Source: a virus
Length of the DNA stretch: 24,697 bases
Virus record (IMG/VR): IMGVR_UViG_3300032334_000286
Coordinates: 1 to 24,697 of that record
Strand: one strand, 5' to 3'
In this document: piece by piece, positions 6,832 through 15,592 of the stretch
How positions within the stretch are numbered: the stretch's first letter is position 1
Layout: each line of letters opens with the position of its first letter
The notes under the pieces: generated by a model
Databases searched by the model: none
What the model saw: only the letters and a program-made list of their open reading frames with translations
What the model was told of the DNA's origin: nothing
Made by a program: the position numbers and the translations under genes

Positions 6832-9312
6832 ATGGCTGAAACTTTAAAAGCGATAGAAGCACAAGCAAAGGCTACTGAAAGATTAATTCAATTACAACAA
6901 CAATTGAATACTGCTACTGGTGCGCAAAAGACCGCTATTGAAGAAAATATAGCTAAAATAGGTAAGTTTATAGATAAAGCAAATACATTACAAAATACTG
7001 TAAAAGATAATGTTGATGATTTTGTAGAATTATCATCTCAAATATCATTATCATCTAGGTCATCGGATGGATTGGTAGCAGCATTAAAAATGGCAGACAG
7101 GCAAATGAAATCCTTGTCAAAAGTTCAAGTAAGTATAACAGATGAAAGTGCAGCTGAATTAAAATATGTTGAAAATATAACAGATGTATCTAGACAAATA
7201 TTAAGAGCACAACAAGATGTATTTTCAGCAGCAGATGGTACTACTGAGGAGCAATTAGCGGCAACTGAAAATTTAAAATTTCATAATGATTTATTTAAAT
7301 CATATCTTAAAGATAATGAAGTACTATTAACAACAAATTCACACTTAAATACTATAACTCAGGATATTGCAAAAAACTTTGCAAGAATGTCACAGGAAAT
7401 GCAAGTTACTGCAGGATTAACAACAGAGGAATTAGAAGCATATAAAGAATTGACAGCTGAGGCAGATAGAATGGCAGCTAGGTTGAAAGGTATTGGTGCT
7501 ATGATTACAACAGCTTTGAAAAAACCTATGGTTCTTTTAGGATTAGGAATAACAGCAGTTGGGCAAGGTATAAGTAAGTGGGGAGAAAGTGTTAGAAGTT
7601 TTGGTGGATATGTTGATTCGGCACAAATATCATCATTTGCATTAGGAGCTGTATTCAAAGATGCTGAGCAAGTAACTAAATCATTATCTAAGGAATTTGG
7701 TGGTTTAAAAGATATAACGTTCCAAACACAACTTAATACCAACTTAATGGCCACAAATATGGGCATTAGTGGTGAAGAAGCGGCTGGTGTAGTTGGTAAC
7801 TTTGCAAGAATGAATGATGGTTCAGCTGCAACTGCTATGGATATGGCAGCAACTACAAAATCATTAGGTAAAGCGGCCGGTGTTCCTATTGATTCTTTAA
7901 TGAAAGATGTTGCTAATTCATCGCAAGCATTTGCTGAGTATGGTAAAGATGGTGGTATTAATATAGCTAAAGCAGCAGTAGCGGCCGCTAAGTTAGGCGT
8001 TGGTATGAATTCATTGACAAAAGTAACTGATTCACTTTTAGATTTTGAAACATCTATTAATGGTGAATTAGAATTAGGTGCAATGCTAGGTAAACAACTT
8101 AACTTAGATAGAGCAAGAGGTTTGGCATATGAAGGAAATATTGGAGGAGCTGTAAAAGAAACATTACAACAATTAGGTGGTATAGAGGCATTCAATAAAA
8201 TGGATATCTTCCAAAAGAGAAAAGCAGCAGAATTATTAGGATTATCAGTTGATGAATTCCAAAAAATGGCAGCTAATTCTGATAAATTAAATGATGATGG
8301 AAGTGTTCAACTATCTCGATTTGATAGTATGAAAGAAACTTTGACAGCTATTGCAACTGGTCCTATGGGTAGTATGGTTAAAGGATTGGGTACTGGTGTA
8401 ATAATGGCAGGTCAAATGGGAGCTGGATTTAAATCATTAGGTATTGATTTAAAAGGAATTGCAAGTAAAATACCTGGTATTAATAAATTGATGGGAGGTA
8501 TGGGAGCACCTAAGGCCGGTGGATTAACGCCTAATAAAATAGAAGCACCTTCTGGTGGTGATTTGAATAAAAAGGGTGGCCTTATGGAATCTATGGGCAA
8601 AATAAAAATGAGTGAAGTTCTCAAAGGAGCAGCAGCTATGTTAGTAGTAGCAGCTGCAGTATTTGTATTTGGGAAGGCAGTTCAGGAATTTATGAAAGTT
8701 AGTTGGGAATCCGTTGGTATGGCTGTTGTATCTATGTTAGCATTAGTTGGTGCAGTTGCTTTATTAGGAGCTATTATGAGTAGTGGAGTAGGTGCAGTTG
8801 CAATATTAGCAGGTGCGGCAGCAATGTTAGTAATAGCAGCATCGGTATTGGTATTAGGAAATGCACTTCAAGCAATTGGAACTGGATTTCAAATGATGGG
8901 AGCTGGGATAGCAACTTTAGTTCCAAATTTAACAGCAGTTGGGACAGCAATATCATCTATGGTAACATTCATTCCAGCAATCGCAGCATTATCATTAGCT
9001 ATGATGGGATTGGCAGCATCACTTACCGCAGTTGGTATAGCTGGTGTATTAGCATTGCCTGGTTTATTAGCTGTATCGGCAGTTGGAGCAGTTGCTAGTG
9101 GTGTTGGTAGTATATTAGGAATCGGTGGAGGTGAAGGTGGTGCTGGTGGTGATAAGGCAGATAGAACAGGTGAGTTAATAGAGGAAATAAAAGGTTTAAG
9201 AGCAGATTTAAATGCTGGTAAGGTATCCGTTCATATGGATGGACAAAAGGTTACATCAAGAATATCAGCAATTGTTGATAAAGGTAGTAAAAATTCATAT
9301 GGTAAAAACTAA
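6832..9312 (+). CDS. Tail tape measure protein (gp29-position)
   Basis: 826 residues. The N-terminal 230 residues are coiled-coil-like and rich in Gln, Lys and Ala. The middle is Ala/Gly-rich helix, and residues about 593-775 hold several strongly hydrophobic segments, typical of tape measure proteins, which fix tail length and enter the host membrane at injection. Two hydrophobic segments repeat the same pattern (KGAAAMLVVAAAVFVFGKAV and AGAAAMLVIAASVLVLGNAL). After a Gly-rich linker the C-terminus reads ELIEEIKGLRADLNAGKV followed by SVHMDG, an ending I associate with tape measures of this kind. Its position after the gp26/gp51-type genes matches tail-assembly logic. Length determination is family knowledge, not visible here. 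Confidence 0.88.
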   Translation: MAETLKAIEAQAKATERLIQLQQQLNTATGAQKTAIEENIAKIGKFIDKANTLQNTVKDNVDDFVELSSQISLSSRSSDGLVAALKMADRQMKSLSKVQVSITDESAAELKYVENITDVSRQILRAQQDVFSAADGTTEEQLAATENLKFHNDLFKSYLKDNEVLLTTNSHLNTITQDIAKNFARMSQEMQVTAGLTTEELEAYKELTAEADRMAARLKGIGAMITTALKKPMVLLGLGITAVGQGISKWGESVRSFGGYVDSAQISSFALGAVFKDAEQVTKSLSKEFGGLKDITFQTQLNTNLMATNMGISGEEAAGVVGNFARMNDGSAATAMDMAATTKSLGKAAGVPIDSLMKDVANSSQAFAEYGKDGGINIAKAAVAAAKLGVGMNSLTKVTDSLLDFETSINGELELGAMLGKQLNLDRARGLAYEGNIGGAVKETLQQLGGIEAFNKMDIFQKRKAAELLGLSVDEFQKMAANSDKLNDDGSVQLSRFDSMKETLTAIATGPMGSMVKGLGTGVIMAGQMGAGFKSLGIDLKGIASKIPGINKLMGGMGAPKAGGLTPNKIEAPSGGDLNKKGGLMESMGKIKMSEVLKGAAAMLVVAAAVFVFGKAVQEFMKVSWESVGMAVVSMLALVGAVALLGAIMSSGVGAVAILAGAAAMLVIAASVLVLGNALQAIGTGFQMMGAGIATLVPNLTAVGTAISSMVTFIPAIAALSLAMMGLAASLTAVGIAGVLALPGLLAVSAVGAVASGVGSILGIGGGEGGAGGDKADRTGELIEEIKGLRADLNAGKVSVHMDGQKVTSRISAIVDKGSKNSYGKN

Positions 9313-9314
9313 AA

Positions 9315-11714
9315 ATGGGCAAGACGATAGAAGAACTATTTAAGACCAAAGTATTAAACGATGGTAAAACGGCTGAGCAAAAATATGACATCCGTAATAG
9401 TAAAGATATACCATTACGTTCATCTACCGGTGCTATGGATTTACCATTTAAAGCAGTACAAATAGCAAGAAGAAATTTATCATCAAAAACATCAGAAACA
9501 AGACTTGAAGGTGAAGTAACTGGATTAAGAGTAATATCAAAATTAGGAGCACCTATAATATATGGTACTGATATTTTAAAATTAAGTACGCAAAAAACTG
9601 AAATGGTTACCGAAATGAAAAATTCGGTAAATCCAAATAATTCTACTGATAATGGTTTACTTGGTAATTTATTTGAAAAGGGTAAAACAAAAGGATTAGA
9701 ACTATTAAATAAAATAGGTGTACAATTACCAACAAAATTAATACCAACTCGTGTATCATTAAATTCAGATTTTAAAGCAGGTAAAGAGCCAGATACAATG
9801 GTAACACTTGCTAAAATTAAAGGTGATGGTGCTGGTAATTTAGTTGGAAAGTTTTTAGCTCAAAATGCAAAAGGAAGTATTAAACAAATTGGAAATCAAA
9901 TATTAGGTGGTGGTATTAATTTACTAAAAGGAGAGATTAAGAAAAAATTATTTGGAGCACCAAAGCAAGGAGCACAAAATTTTGCTAAAAAGAGTGAAGA
10001 TGAAATACAATACGATAGTAGTGCTAGATATTCCGATACTATAAATCCAACGGATGATGATTATTTTAAAAGAAATGACCTTTCATCTATATTAGTAGCT
10101 AAAGAAACAAAAGATTTAGGAGGTGGACCGGCTGTTAATAAAAGAATAGATGAATTAGTTCCAAGAGCTAAAGATATATTAAATACATCACAAAATCCAT
10201 TTGCTAAAATTGGTGATACATTAAAAAATGTAAAACAATCAGCTGAACAAAAATTATCGGAAGCTAAAAAGCAAGGACAGCAAGAACTATCTACTGGTAA
10301 AAAAATTGGAGATAGTAAAGATGGTACTTCAATAGCATCATCTAATTCAACTATTAAATATTCCGATACAATTGATGAAACTCAAGATGATATTAAATTA
10401 AGAAATGATTTATCATCTAAATTAGAAGCATTGAATGCTGCAACTGCAACACTAAATACAAGCGGAACATCGGTTAGTAGAGAAGCAGTTGGTATTAATA
10501 CTTATTCATCAATAAAAGATGGACAAATTCCCAAAGTTAGTTTAAAAACAAAATATGGTATTGATAGTAAAACTAAAAGTGATATTGTAAATGAAAAAAC
10601 ACAATATAATGGTAGTGAATTAAAAATAGAGGGCGGTGATACATTAGATGATTATGATTTTATAACTTTAAAATTTACATCAATTGCTAAAAAACAATCT
10701 GTAAACTTTAGAGCAACATTATCTGGAATTACCGAAACTACATCGCCAAGTTGGGACCCTGCTAAATTTATTGGTTCACCATTTAATTATTACACATATA
10801 GTGGAATAGAAAGAAGTGTATCTTTTAATTTTAAAGTGTACTCAACAACTCCGGCACAGCATATAGCAGCTTGGCAAAGATTAAACTTTTTAACATCATT
10901 AGCATATCCACAAGGATATAATTCTGGTATAGCTGTATTAGCACCATTCCTTAGAATTACAATTGGTAATTTATATAAAAATAAAGAATGTTTCATTTCT
11001 CAACTATCTTATACCGTTGATGATAATGGTACTTGGGAAATTGGTCCTACTGCTGGTATGGGTATCGCTGATAATGAATCATTTAAAATAAATTCAGAAA
11101 AAACATCAATTGATAATTATAAATTACCAAAAATAATAGATGTAAATGTATCATTAACTTTTGTAGAATCAAAGAGTAGTACACAACATGGTTATTTATA
11201 TGGATTTGATAAATTACCAAGAGAAGTTAGAAAGGGAAAAACTAAAGATGGAAAGGAAACAAGCGGAATATATACAACAGAAAATACATCATCTCCCGCT
11301 GAAGCAGCATCTGATGCAAATAATAAACAAAGTGTAGCACAAACGGGTGCACCTATTAATACATCTACGCCAAAGGTAGATACAACATCAGTAGCAGCAA
11401 ATGTTAATAATCCAGCACAATCAACATCAGCAAATTCAAATGCTGGTATGGAAAACTCAGCAGCTCCAAAAGCAGACCTACCACCAACATATAAAATAGA
11501 AGTAAAAGATATTGGAGATGGTTTTAGTGGACAGGTTTATGCAAATGGTGTATTGGTTGAGGACCAAAAATATGTAAGTACTTATGCAAACATTGGTGAT
11601 AATGGTACTGTGAAAGGACTTGAAGGAGTTAGAGCTTCTTTAATGTGGCAAGCAAAGCATATGGGATTTTATAAAGAAGGTAAAAAATATGCAGCAAGTA
11701 ATAATGTAAGTTAA
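9315..11714 (+). CDS. Baseplate / tube-initiator protein (gp48/gp54 position), 799 aa
   Basis: Starts 2 bases after the tape measure stop. The first ~430 residues are Lys/Ser/Asn-rich and look flexible. They contain a repeated segment: YSDTINPTDDDYFKRNDLSS (about 239-258) and YSDTIDETQDDIKLRNDLSS (about 349-368). Residues about 435-620 form a compact beta-rich domain (YDFITLKFTSIAKKQSVNF, FNYYTYSGIERSVSFNFKVY, ITIGNLYKNKECFISQLSYT) similar in style to tail-tube-fold baseplate proteins. A Ser/Asn/Ala-rich linker and a small C-terminal domain follow. Position right after the tape measure corresponds to T4 genes 48 and 54, which cap the baseplate and start the tube. Assignment is by position plus fold impression only. 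Confidence 0.6.
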   Translation: MGKTIEELFKTKVLNDGKTAEQKYDIRNSKDIPLRSSTGAMDLPFKAVQIARRNLSSKTSETRLEGEVTGLRVISKLGAPIIYGTDILKLSTQKTEMVTEMKNSVNPNNSTDNGLLGNLFEKGKTKGLELLNKIGVQLPTKLIPTRVSLNSDFKAGKEPDTMVTLAKIKGDGAGNLVGKFLAQNAKGSIKQIGNQILGGGINLLKGEIKKKLFGAPKQGAQNFAKKSEDEIQYDSSARYSDTINPTDDDYFKRNDLSSILVAKETKDLGGGPAVNKRIDELVPRAKDILNTSQNPFAKIGDTLKNVKQSAEQKLSEAKKQGQQELSTGKKIGDSKDGTSIASSNSTIKYSDTIDETQDDIKLRNDLSSKLEALNAATATLNTSGTSVSREAVGINTYSSIKDGQIPKVSLKTKYGIDSKTKSDIVNEKTQYNGSELKIEGGDTLDDYDFITLKFTSIAKKQSVNFRATLSGITETTSPSWDPAKFIGSPFNYYTYSGIERSVSFNFKVYSTTPAQHIAAWQRLNFLTSLAYPQGYNSGIAVLAPFLRITIGNLYKNKECFISQLSYTVDDNGTWEIGPTAGMGIADNESFKINSEKTSIDNYKLPKIIDVNVSLTFVESKSSTQHGYLYGFDKLPREVRKGKTKDGKETSGIYTTENTSSPAEAASDANNKQSVAQTGAPINTSTPKVDTTSVAANVNNPAQSTSANSNAGMENSAAPKADLPPTYKIEVKDIGDGFSGQVYANGVLVEDQKYVSTYANIGDNGTVKGLEGVRASLMWQAKHMGFYKEGKKYAASNNVS

Positions 11715-11718
11715 AAAT

Positions 11719-12009
11719 ATGGAAAGTAGATATTACGAATTAGAAACTAAAAAAACTCACGATGGTAGAGAAGTATATAGACCAAAAATATATCCTAATA
11801 TTCCATTAAGAGATGATGATGTGTATGTAATGACAGAATTGGGTGATAGATTAGATACATTAGCATTTCAATATTATCAAGACCCAACTTTATGGTGGAT
11901 TATAGCATCTGCAAATAATATACACGACGCACCATTAGGATTTCCAGAAGAAACTGTGTTAAGAATTCCATTAAATTATATATCAATAGTAGCCGATTTT
12001 ACAAATTAA
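11719..12009 (+). CDS. Baseplate wedge protein with LysM-like motif (gp53-like)
   Basis: The 96-residue product contains RLDTLAFQYYQDPTLWWIIA followed by SANNIHDAPLGFPEETVLRI. This is the LysM-like arrangement (a low-complexity start, 'LA..YY.dp.lWW.Ia..N', then '.l..G..l.IP') seen in T4 gp53 and other small baseplate proteins. In contractile tails it bridges hub and wedge. It begins 4 bases after the preceding stop and 13 bases before the next gene, inside the baseplate operon. The short length fits a minimal gp53-type subunit; T4 gp53 is about twice as long. Confidence 0.8.
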   Translation: MESRYYELETKKTHDGREVYRPKIYPNIPLRDDDVYVMTELGDRLDTLAFQYYQDPTLWWIIASANNIHDAPLGFPEETVLRIPLNYISIVADFTN

Positions 12010-12022
12010 ATAAATAAAGTTT

Positions 12023-14314
12023 ATGTCATCATTTCCAAATTTTTCCAATATAGCAGATTATGTTCAAACAGAACTAGCTCTTAGAAAAGGAGATACTATG
12101 AGAGTATCTAACTTAAATGCTTGGGTTAGAGTTGCATCTGGTGTAGGTGGTGGTTGTCAAATAATATCCAATCCTAATTTTTCTTTATTTGGTGATAATG
12201 GTTCAATATATGGTAACAATACAATGAGTGGTACAATCGGTACTACTTGGTTTGGTAATTATATTAATGCTGGTGGTGAGTTTCACGGATTTAGACCAAA
12301 GCCAAATATAACTTCTATTGAAATTGATGAAGGTGCTGGAGCTCTTTCTAGAAAAGCAACATTTTCTATAACTTGCTACACTAGAGCTCAATTAGATACT
12401 ATGTGTAAATATTATTTAGAGCCAGGCTATACTATATTTTTAGAATGGGGGTGGAATACAGATAAAGGAGTATCTCAATATAAACAACGATTAACAGGAG
12501 AAAGTGTTGGTGATAATCAATCATTTACTGTTGTAAATAAAAAGAGAAAGGCAGCTGGTGGACATTATGATAACTATTTGGGATTTATAACTGGTGGTAG
12601 TGTTGCTATGAGTGGGCAGGAATGGACAATAACAGTTAAATGTACGGGATTTACAGAACTACCGGCATTCCTTATGGTAGCAGATAATACCGAATCAAAT
12701 GATGAAAAATTAGAAAGAAAAGCGGAAGCATTTGAGGCATCTGCTATTTCAGCTGAAACTGATTTGGGTAAGCAAAGATTTATGATGGCGTTTAATAGAT
12801 TAGCTAGTAATAAACAAAGTTTAGAAGTAGCCGCTTTATTAAAAGATGTAAATTACGCATCTCCGTTAAATTACATAAATGTAGATGAGACTGTAAAAGC
12901 TGAGATGAATAGTAAAATGAAAAGTAGTAGCTTTTTAGGATTTACATGGGGTGGTGCTACTACCGCAGATAAAAATACGGACGCCGCAACAGTTGCAATT
13001 CCAGAAGGTACTGAATTAATTGGAGATAGTGGATTTATAAGATTTGGTGTATTATCAGAAATATTAAATAAAATAGGATTTCAAGCTTTTAAAGTTGGAA
13101 ATAAAATAGTTAGTGTAAAAGTAAATACAAAAAATACGGTATGTACAGCATTTCCAAAAATATTCAGTACAGACAAAAATAAATTATTTATACCAAACCC
13201 AAATACACCAAAGTTTTCTTTATTACAGGCATCTGAAGCAAAGGCTCAGACAGATTTTTCAGAAGCATATGATAATTCAATTAGTGATGGGACTACTATT
13301 GTTAGATTCCCATACGATGAGGATATTCAAAATGGATCTGTTGCAAGTAGAGGAAAAATTCAATTTGGAGATGATGGTACATTTGTTGGATTGAATAAAG
13401 AAAAATACAAATATGGATTTTTAGAAGACCTTTATGTTAATATGGAATTTGTAAAGGGTATTATGGAAACAAAAAACTTTTCTATTAAAGATGCACTTTA
13501 TCAAATTTTAAATGGCATATCTGGTGCAGCAGGTGGTATTTGGGATTTTCAAATACAAGAACAAAATGCAGATGGTGGTTCTACCGAATTGGTTGTTGTT
13601 GATATGAATATGACTCCAAAAACCGAAGGAGAACCATATACATTTGATGTAGTTGGCGCAAATTCTATTTTTATGGATGCTTCATTGGATTTAGATATTA
13701 GTGGTGCAAAAATGAATCAAATTATTGGAAACCGATTGGGGCAAAAAGTAAATGGTTCTAACCCAACAACAAATACTAAAACAAAACAGGGTTTATTCAC
13801 AAATCTTGAGGATTTAGTATTGAAAGCATTGGAAGCTAAACGAGGTGAATCTCTTGATAAAGGGCAAGGGCCAGCAAAACCAACCAAAAGTGAAAAAGAA
13901 GCAGCTGCAAAAAAAGCAAAAGAAAAATCAATGCAAATGTTCTTAAGTAAAATTGGATACGCACCAAAGATAAACTTAACAGAAGCAGGTCCATTTGATG
14001 GTAAGCTGGAAGATATGACATATATTACAGCATATAATGACCAATTGGTTTTTGAATCTTTAAAAAACGGACAAGATAAATTACCACCCGAAGCTAGTGA
14101 AGTATCCGCATTGATGCCAATACAATTTAGTTTTACTGTTCATGGTGTTAGTGGTATTAAAAGAGGTGATAAATTTAAAGTAAGTGGTATTCCAAAAGCA
14201 TACGCAACTAGAGGATTCTTTCAAGTAACATCAGTTAAACATACAATAACTGATATGATTTGGAAAACAGAAGTTACTGGTGGATTTAGAGTTCAAAATA
14301 AAGTTGGTAAATAG
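12023..14314 (+). CDS. Putative baseplate hub protein, 763 aa
   Basis: N-terminal residues 1-230 hold beta-rich sequence with PNITSIEIDEGAGALSRKAT and YYLEPGYTIFLEWGWNTDKG, reminiscent of hub proteins that build the platform below the tube (gp27/gpD type). A middle region of about 350 residues is mixed, and an Ala/Lys-rich linker lies near residues 605-640. The C-terminal part has PIQFSFTVHGVSGIKRGDKF followed by FFQVTSVKHTITDMIWKTEV, a closing beta motif like that of hub and gpD-type proteins. It is encoded between the gp53-like protein and a small unknown gene. The hub call is inferred from these patterns and position and has not been tested by structure prediction. Confidence 0.5.
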   Translation: MSSFPNFSNIADYVQTELALRKGDTMRVSNLNAWVRVASGVGGGCQIISNPNFSLFGDNGSIYGNNTMSGTIGTTWFGNYINAGGEFHGFRPKPNITSIEIDEGAGALSRKATFSITCYTRAQLDTMCKYYLEPGYTIFLEWGWNTDKGVSQYKQRLTGESVGDNQSFTVVNKKRKAAGGHYDNYLGFITGGSVAMSGQEWTITVKCTGFTELPAFLMVADNTESNDEKLERKAEAFEASAISAETDLGKQRFMMAFNRLASNKQSLEVAALLKDVNYASPLNYINVDETVKAEMNSKMKSSSFLGFTWGGATTADKNTDAATVAIPEGTELIGDSGFIRFGVLSEILNKIGFQAFKVGNKIVSVKVNTKNTVCTAFPKIFSTDKNKLFIPNPNTPKFSLLQASEAKAQTDFSEAYDNSISDGTTIVRFPYDEDIQNGSVASRGKIQFGDDGTFVGLNKEKYKYGFLEDLYVNMEFVKGIMETKNFSIKDALYQILNGISGAAGGIWDFQIQEQNADGGSTELVVVDMNMTPKTEGEPYTFDVVGANSIFMDASLDLDISGAKMNQIIGNRLGQKVNGSNPTTNTKTKQGLFTNLEDLVLKALEAKRGESLDKGQGPAKPTKSEKEAAAKKAKEKSMQMFLSKIGYAPKINLTEAGPFDGKLEDMTYITAYNDQLVFESLKNGQDKLPPEASEVSALMPIQFSFTVHGVSGIKRGDKFKVSGIPKAYATRGFFQVTSVKHTITDMIWKTEVTGGFRVQNKVGK

Positions 14315-14321
14315 ATAAAAA

Positions 14322-14690
14322 ATGAGTTTAGATAGATATAAGCAAATAGAAAAAGCTGCATTTACATTTAATGAAAAAAGAATAACTCCACATATTCCTA
14401 CTTTAACTGATTTGGATTATGAAAGGGGATACATAGTTAGATATTTTATTCAAAAAGCAAATGATATAAAATCAAGAATAGTGGAAGTTGATTATATTGC
14501 TTATAAGAAATTTTTAGGAGATGTATTCCATACAGCAGTTTCATTGGATTGGAAAGTTATCGGAACTGATGAAGAAATTAAAGAAGCAAATTTTAAATCA
14601 ATAAAGACCGTTGTTGATAAGATACCATTAATACAATCATATCTTCCAAATTTAATTCAATTTAAAAAGAAGAAAGATTTGGTAATCTAA
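14322..14690 (+). CDS. Hypothetical protein, 122 aa, last gene of baseplate operon
   Basis: Seven bases after the hub-like gene, so translationally linked to it. The sequence has DLDYERGYIVRYFIQKANDI and a helical centre (YKKFLGDVFHTAVSLDWKVI), ending in basic residues. I recall similar small proteins next to baseplate genes in marine T4-like phages, but cannot name the family. A structural role is suggested by position. The promoter of the tmRNA gene overlaps its last codons (TTTG at 14678-14681). Confidence 0.75.
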   Translation: MSLDRYKQIEKAAFTFNEKRITPHIPTLTDLDYERGYIVRYFIQKANDIKSRIVEVDYIAYKKFLGDVFHTAVSLDWKVIGTDEEIKEANFKSIKTVVDKIPLIQSYLPNLIQFKKKKDLVI

Positions 14691-14709
14691 ATTATTATTC
14701 GTATATTTA
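14678..14709 (+). promoter_or_regulatory. Host-type (Bacteroidota sigma-A) promoter for tmRNA
   Basis: TTTG (14678-14681), 20 bases, TATATTTA (14702-14709) preceded by CG. This fits the Bacteroidota consensus TTTG / TANNTTTG. Transcription would start a few bases before the mature tmRNA 5' end at 14723, leaving a short leader for RNase P to remove. Confidence 0.75.
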
Positions 14710-14722
14710 CATAAACAAACTT

Positions 14723-15105
14723 GGGGGTGCCTTGGAATTGATTGTGATGAGAATGGTAGTATCACACGTAGACAGAAGTGCTAGATGTCTTTAAATCTGT
14801 ACAAAACAATAACTGACGTAGAATTATCTACTTGGACCTACGAAGACTTAATGTCTTTTATGGGTGCTGATTTAGCTGTAGCAGCTTAATCCCTTCCGCA
14901 TCACTCGTGGAATTTAAATAGAAGTGAACAAAACGGAGCTCTACCTATCGGCTCTTTAAAACTGATAGGATGGTGGAATCGCTGAATTAACCATTCGGCC
15001 CCAATTATTTTGGAAAGTTAATAAGATTAAACTTTATCCTAAACGTGTAATTCGTTGGTATTACGATTACTTTGCAAGACATGGGTTCGAATCCCATCAC
15101 CTCCA
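14723..15105 (+). ncRNA. ssrA: Transfer-messenger RNA (tmRNA), phage-encoded
   Basis: tmRNA frees ribosomes stalled on broken mRNAs and adds a degradation tag. The acceptor stem pairs GGGGGTG (14723-14729) with CACCTCC (15098-15104); position 3 gives a G-U pair, the alanine identity element, and A15105 is the discriminator. CCA is not encoded. The T arm is ATGGG-TTCGAAT-CCCAT (15081-15097). The 5' part TGGAATTGAT matches the usual TGGATTCGAC. The resume site AATAACTG precedes codon GAC at 14815, 93 bases from the 5' end (90 in E. coli). The tag frame 14815-14886 has 24 codons, ends GADLAVAA and stops at TAA 14887. After it, CCTATC (14944) pairs with GATAGG (14964) while GAGC (14936) pairs with GCTC (14951), an H-type pseudoknot. 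The total is 383 bases. A dedicated promoter and terminator flank it. Confidence 0.93.
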
Positions 15106-15109
15106 CAAT

Positions 15110-15141
15110 AATCCCGAACTACAATAGTTTGGGATTTTTTT
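15110..15141 (+). terminator. Intrinsic terminator of tmRNA gene
   Basis: 11-bp stem AATCCCGAACT / AGTTTGGGATT (one G-U pair), 5-base loop, then a run of T to 15141. It starts 5 bases after the mature tmRNA end. Confidence 0.93.
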
Positions 15142-15149
15142 ATATTTAT
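15142..15149 (+). promoter_or_regulatory. Candidate late promoter motif ATATTTAT, 4 bases before a start codon
   Basis: Exact motif immediately after the tmRNA terminator. It overlaps the in-frame ATG at 15148, which makes the ATG at 15154 the better start and suggests a leaderless or nearly leaderless mRNA. Confidence 0.5.
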
Positions 15150-15153
15150 GTGT

Positions 15154-15555
15154 ATGATATCGTTAAAAGCATTATTAGAAGAAAAAAATAATATTAAATA
15201 TATCCATCCAAACTTTGATAGTGAATGGGATGAGGCTGAACGTTACCCTGAATTTGTTGAAATGGGAAGACTTCAATGGATTAAGAGAGGTAAGGCTGGA
15301 TATGTAATTGATTTTAATTCTATAAAAGATATGCTTGGTAATGTTGATTTAAATTTTAATTCATTAGAACCAAAAAAAATTAAATTTGTAAAACAATACA
15401 TTCAAGATGGATTAGTAGAATATCCAATTGTAGTAAAGTTTTCAGATAATGATTATGATTTAGTTGCAGGTAATACTCGTTTATCTGGATTGGTACATTA
15501 TGGATATAACCCAAAATTATGGGTAGTTGATATATCCGATATTTTTAAACAATAA
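15154..15555 (+). CDS. ParB/Srx-fold protein, 133 aa, with capsid-targeting-like N-terminus
   Basis: The C-terminal half reads EYPIVVKFSDNDYDLVAGNT followed by RLSGLVHYG: the strand-(V/I)xGxxR-helix core of the ParB/sulfiredoxin fold, which occurs in nucleotide-using or DNA-related proteins. The start is taken at 15154 because the in-frame ATG at 15148 lies inside the promoter motif; this gives MISLKALLEEKN. That N-terminus resembles T4 capsid-targeting peptides cut by the prohead protease after (L/I)xE. The segment WDEAERYPEFVEMGRLQWIK is, from memory, shared by ParB-like proteins of other marine T4-like phages. Substrate and activity are unknown. It sits alone between the tmRNA terminator and the polymerase promoter. 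Confidence 0.75.
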   Translation: MISLKALLEEKNNIKYIHPNFDSEWDEAERYPEFVEMGRLQWIKRGKAGYVIDFNSIKDMLGNVDLNFNSLEPKKIKFVKQYIQDGLVEYPIVVKFSDNDYDLVAGNTRLSGLVHYGYNPKLWVVDISDIFKQ

Positions 15556-15587
15556 TTTGGTAGTTTAAGATAATTTTCGTATCTTTA
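15556..15587 (+). promoter_or_regulatory. Host-type promoter for the family A polymerase gene
   Basis: TTTG (15556-15559), 20 bases, TATCTTTA (15580-15587) preceded by CG. Only 5 bases separate it from the ATG at 15593, so a start point about 5-7 bases beyond the box would give a leaderless mRNA. Confidence 0.78.
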
Positions 15588-15592
15588 CACCT

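Noticed and set aside
7359-8195. 278-aa open frame on the - strand inside the tape measure gene
   Set aside because: It is antisense to a clear tape measure gene; Pro/Ser/Ala-rich content is what antisense reading of its codons gives. No - strand promoter or start context was seen.
11189-11200. TATTTAT inside the 799-aa baseplate gene (a second near 13189)
   Set aside because: Both have T rather than A/G before the heptamer and no gene start follows, so they look like chance matches.
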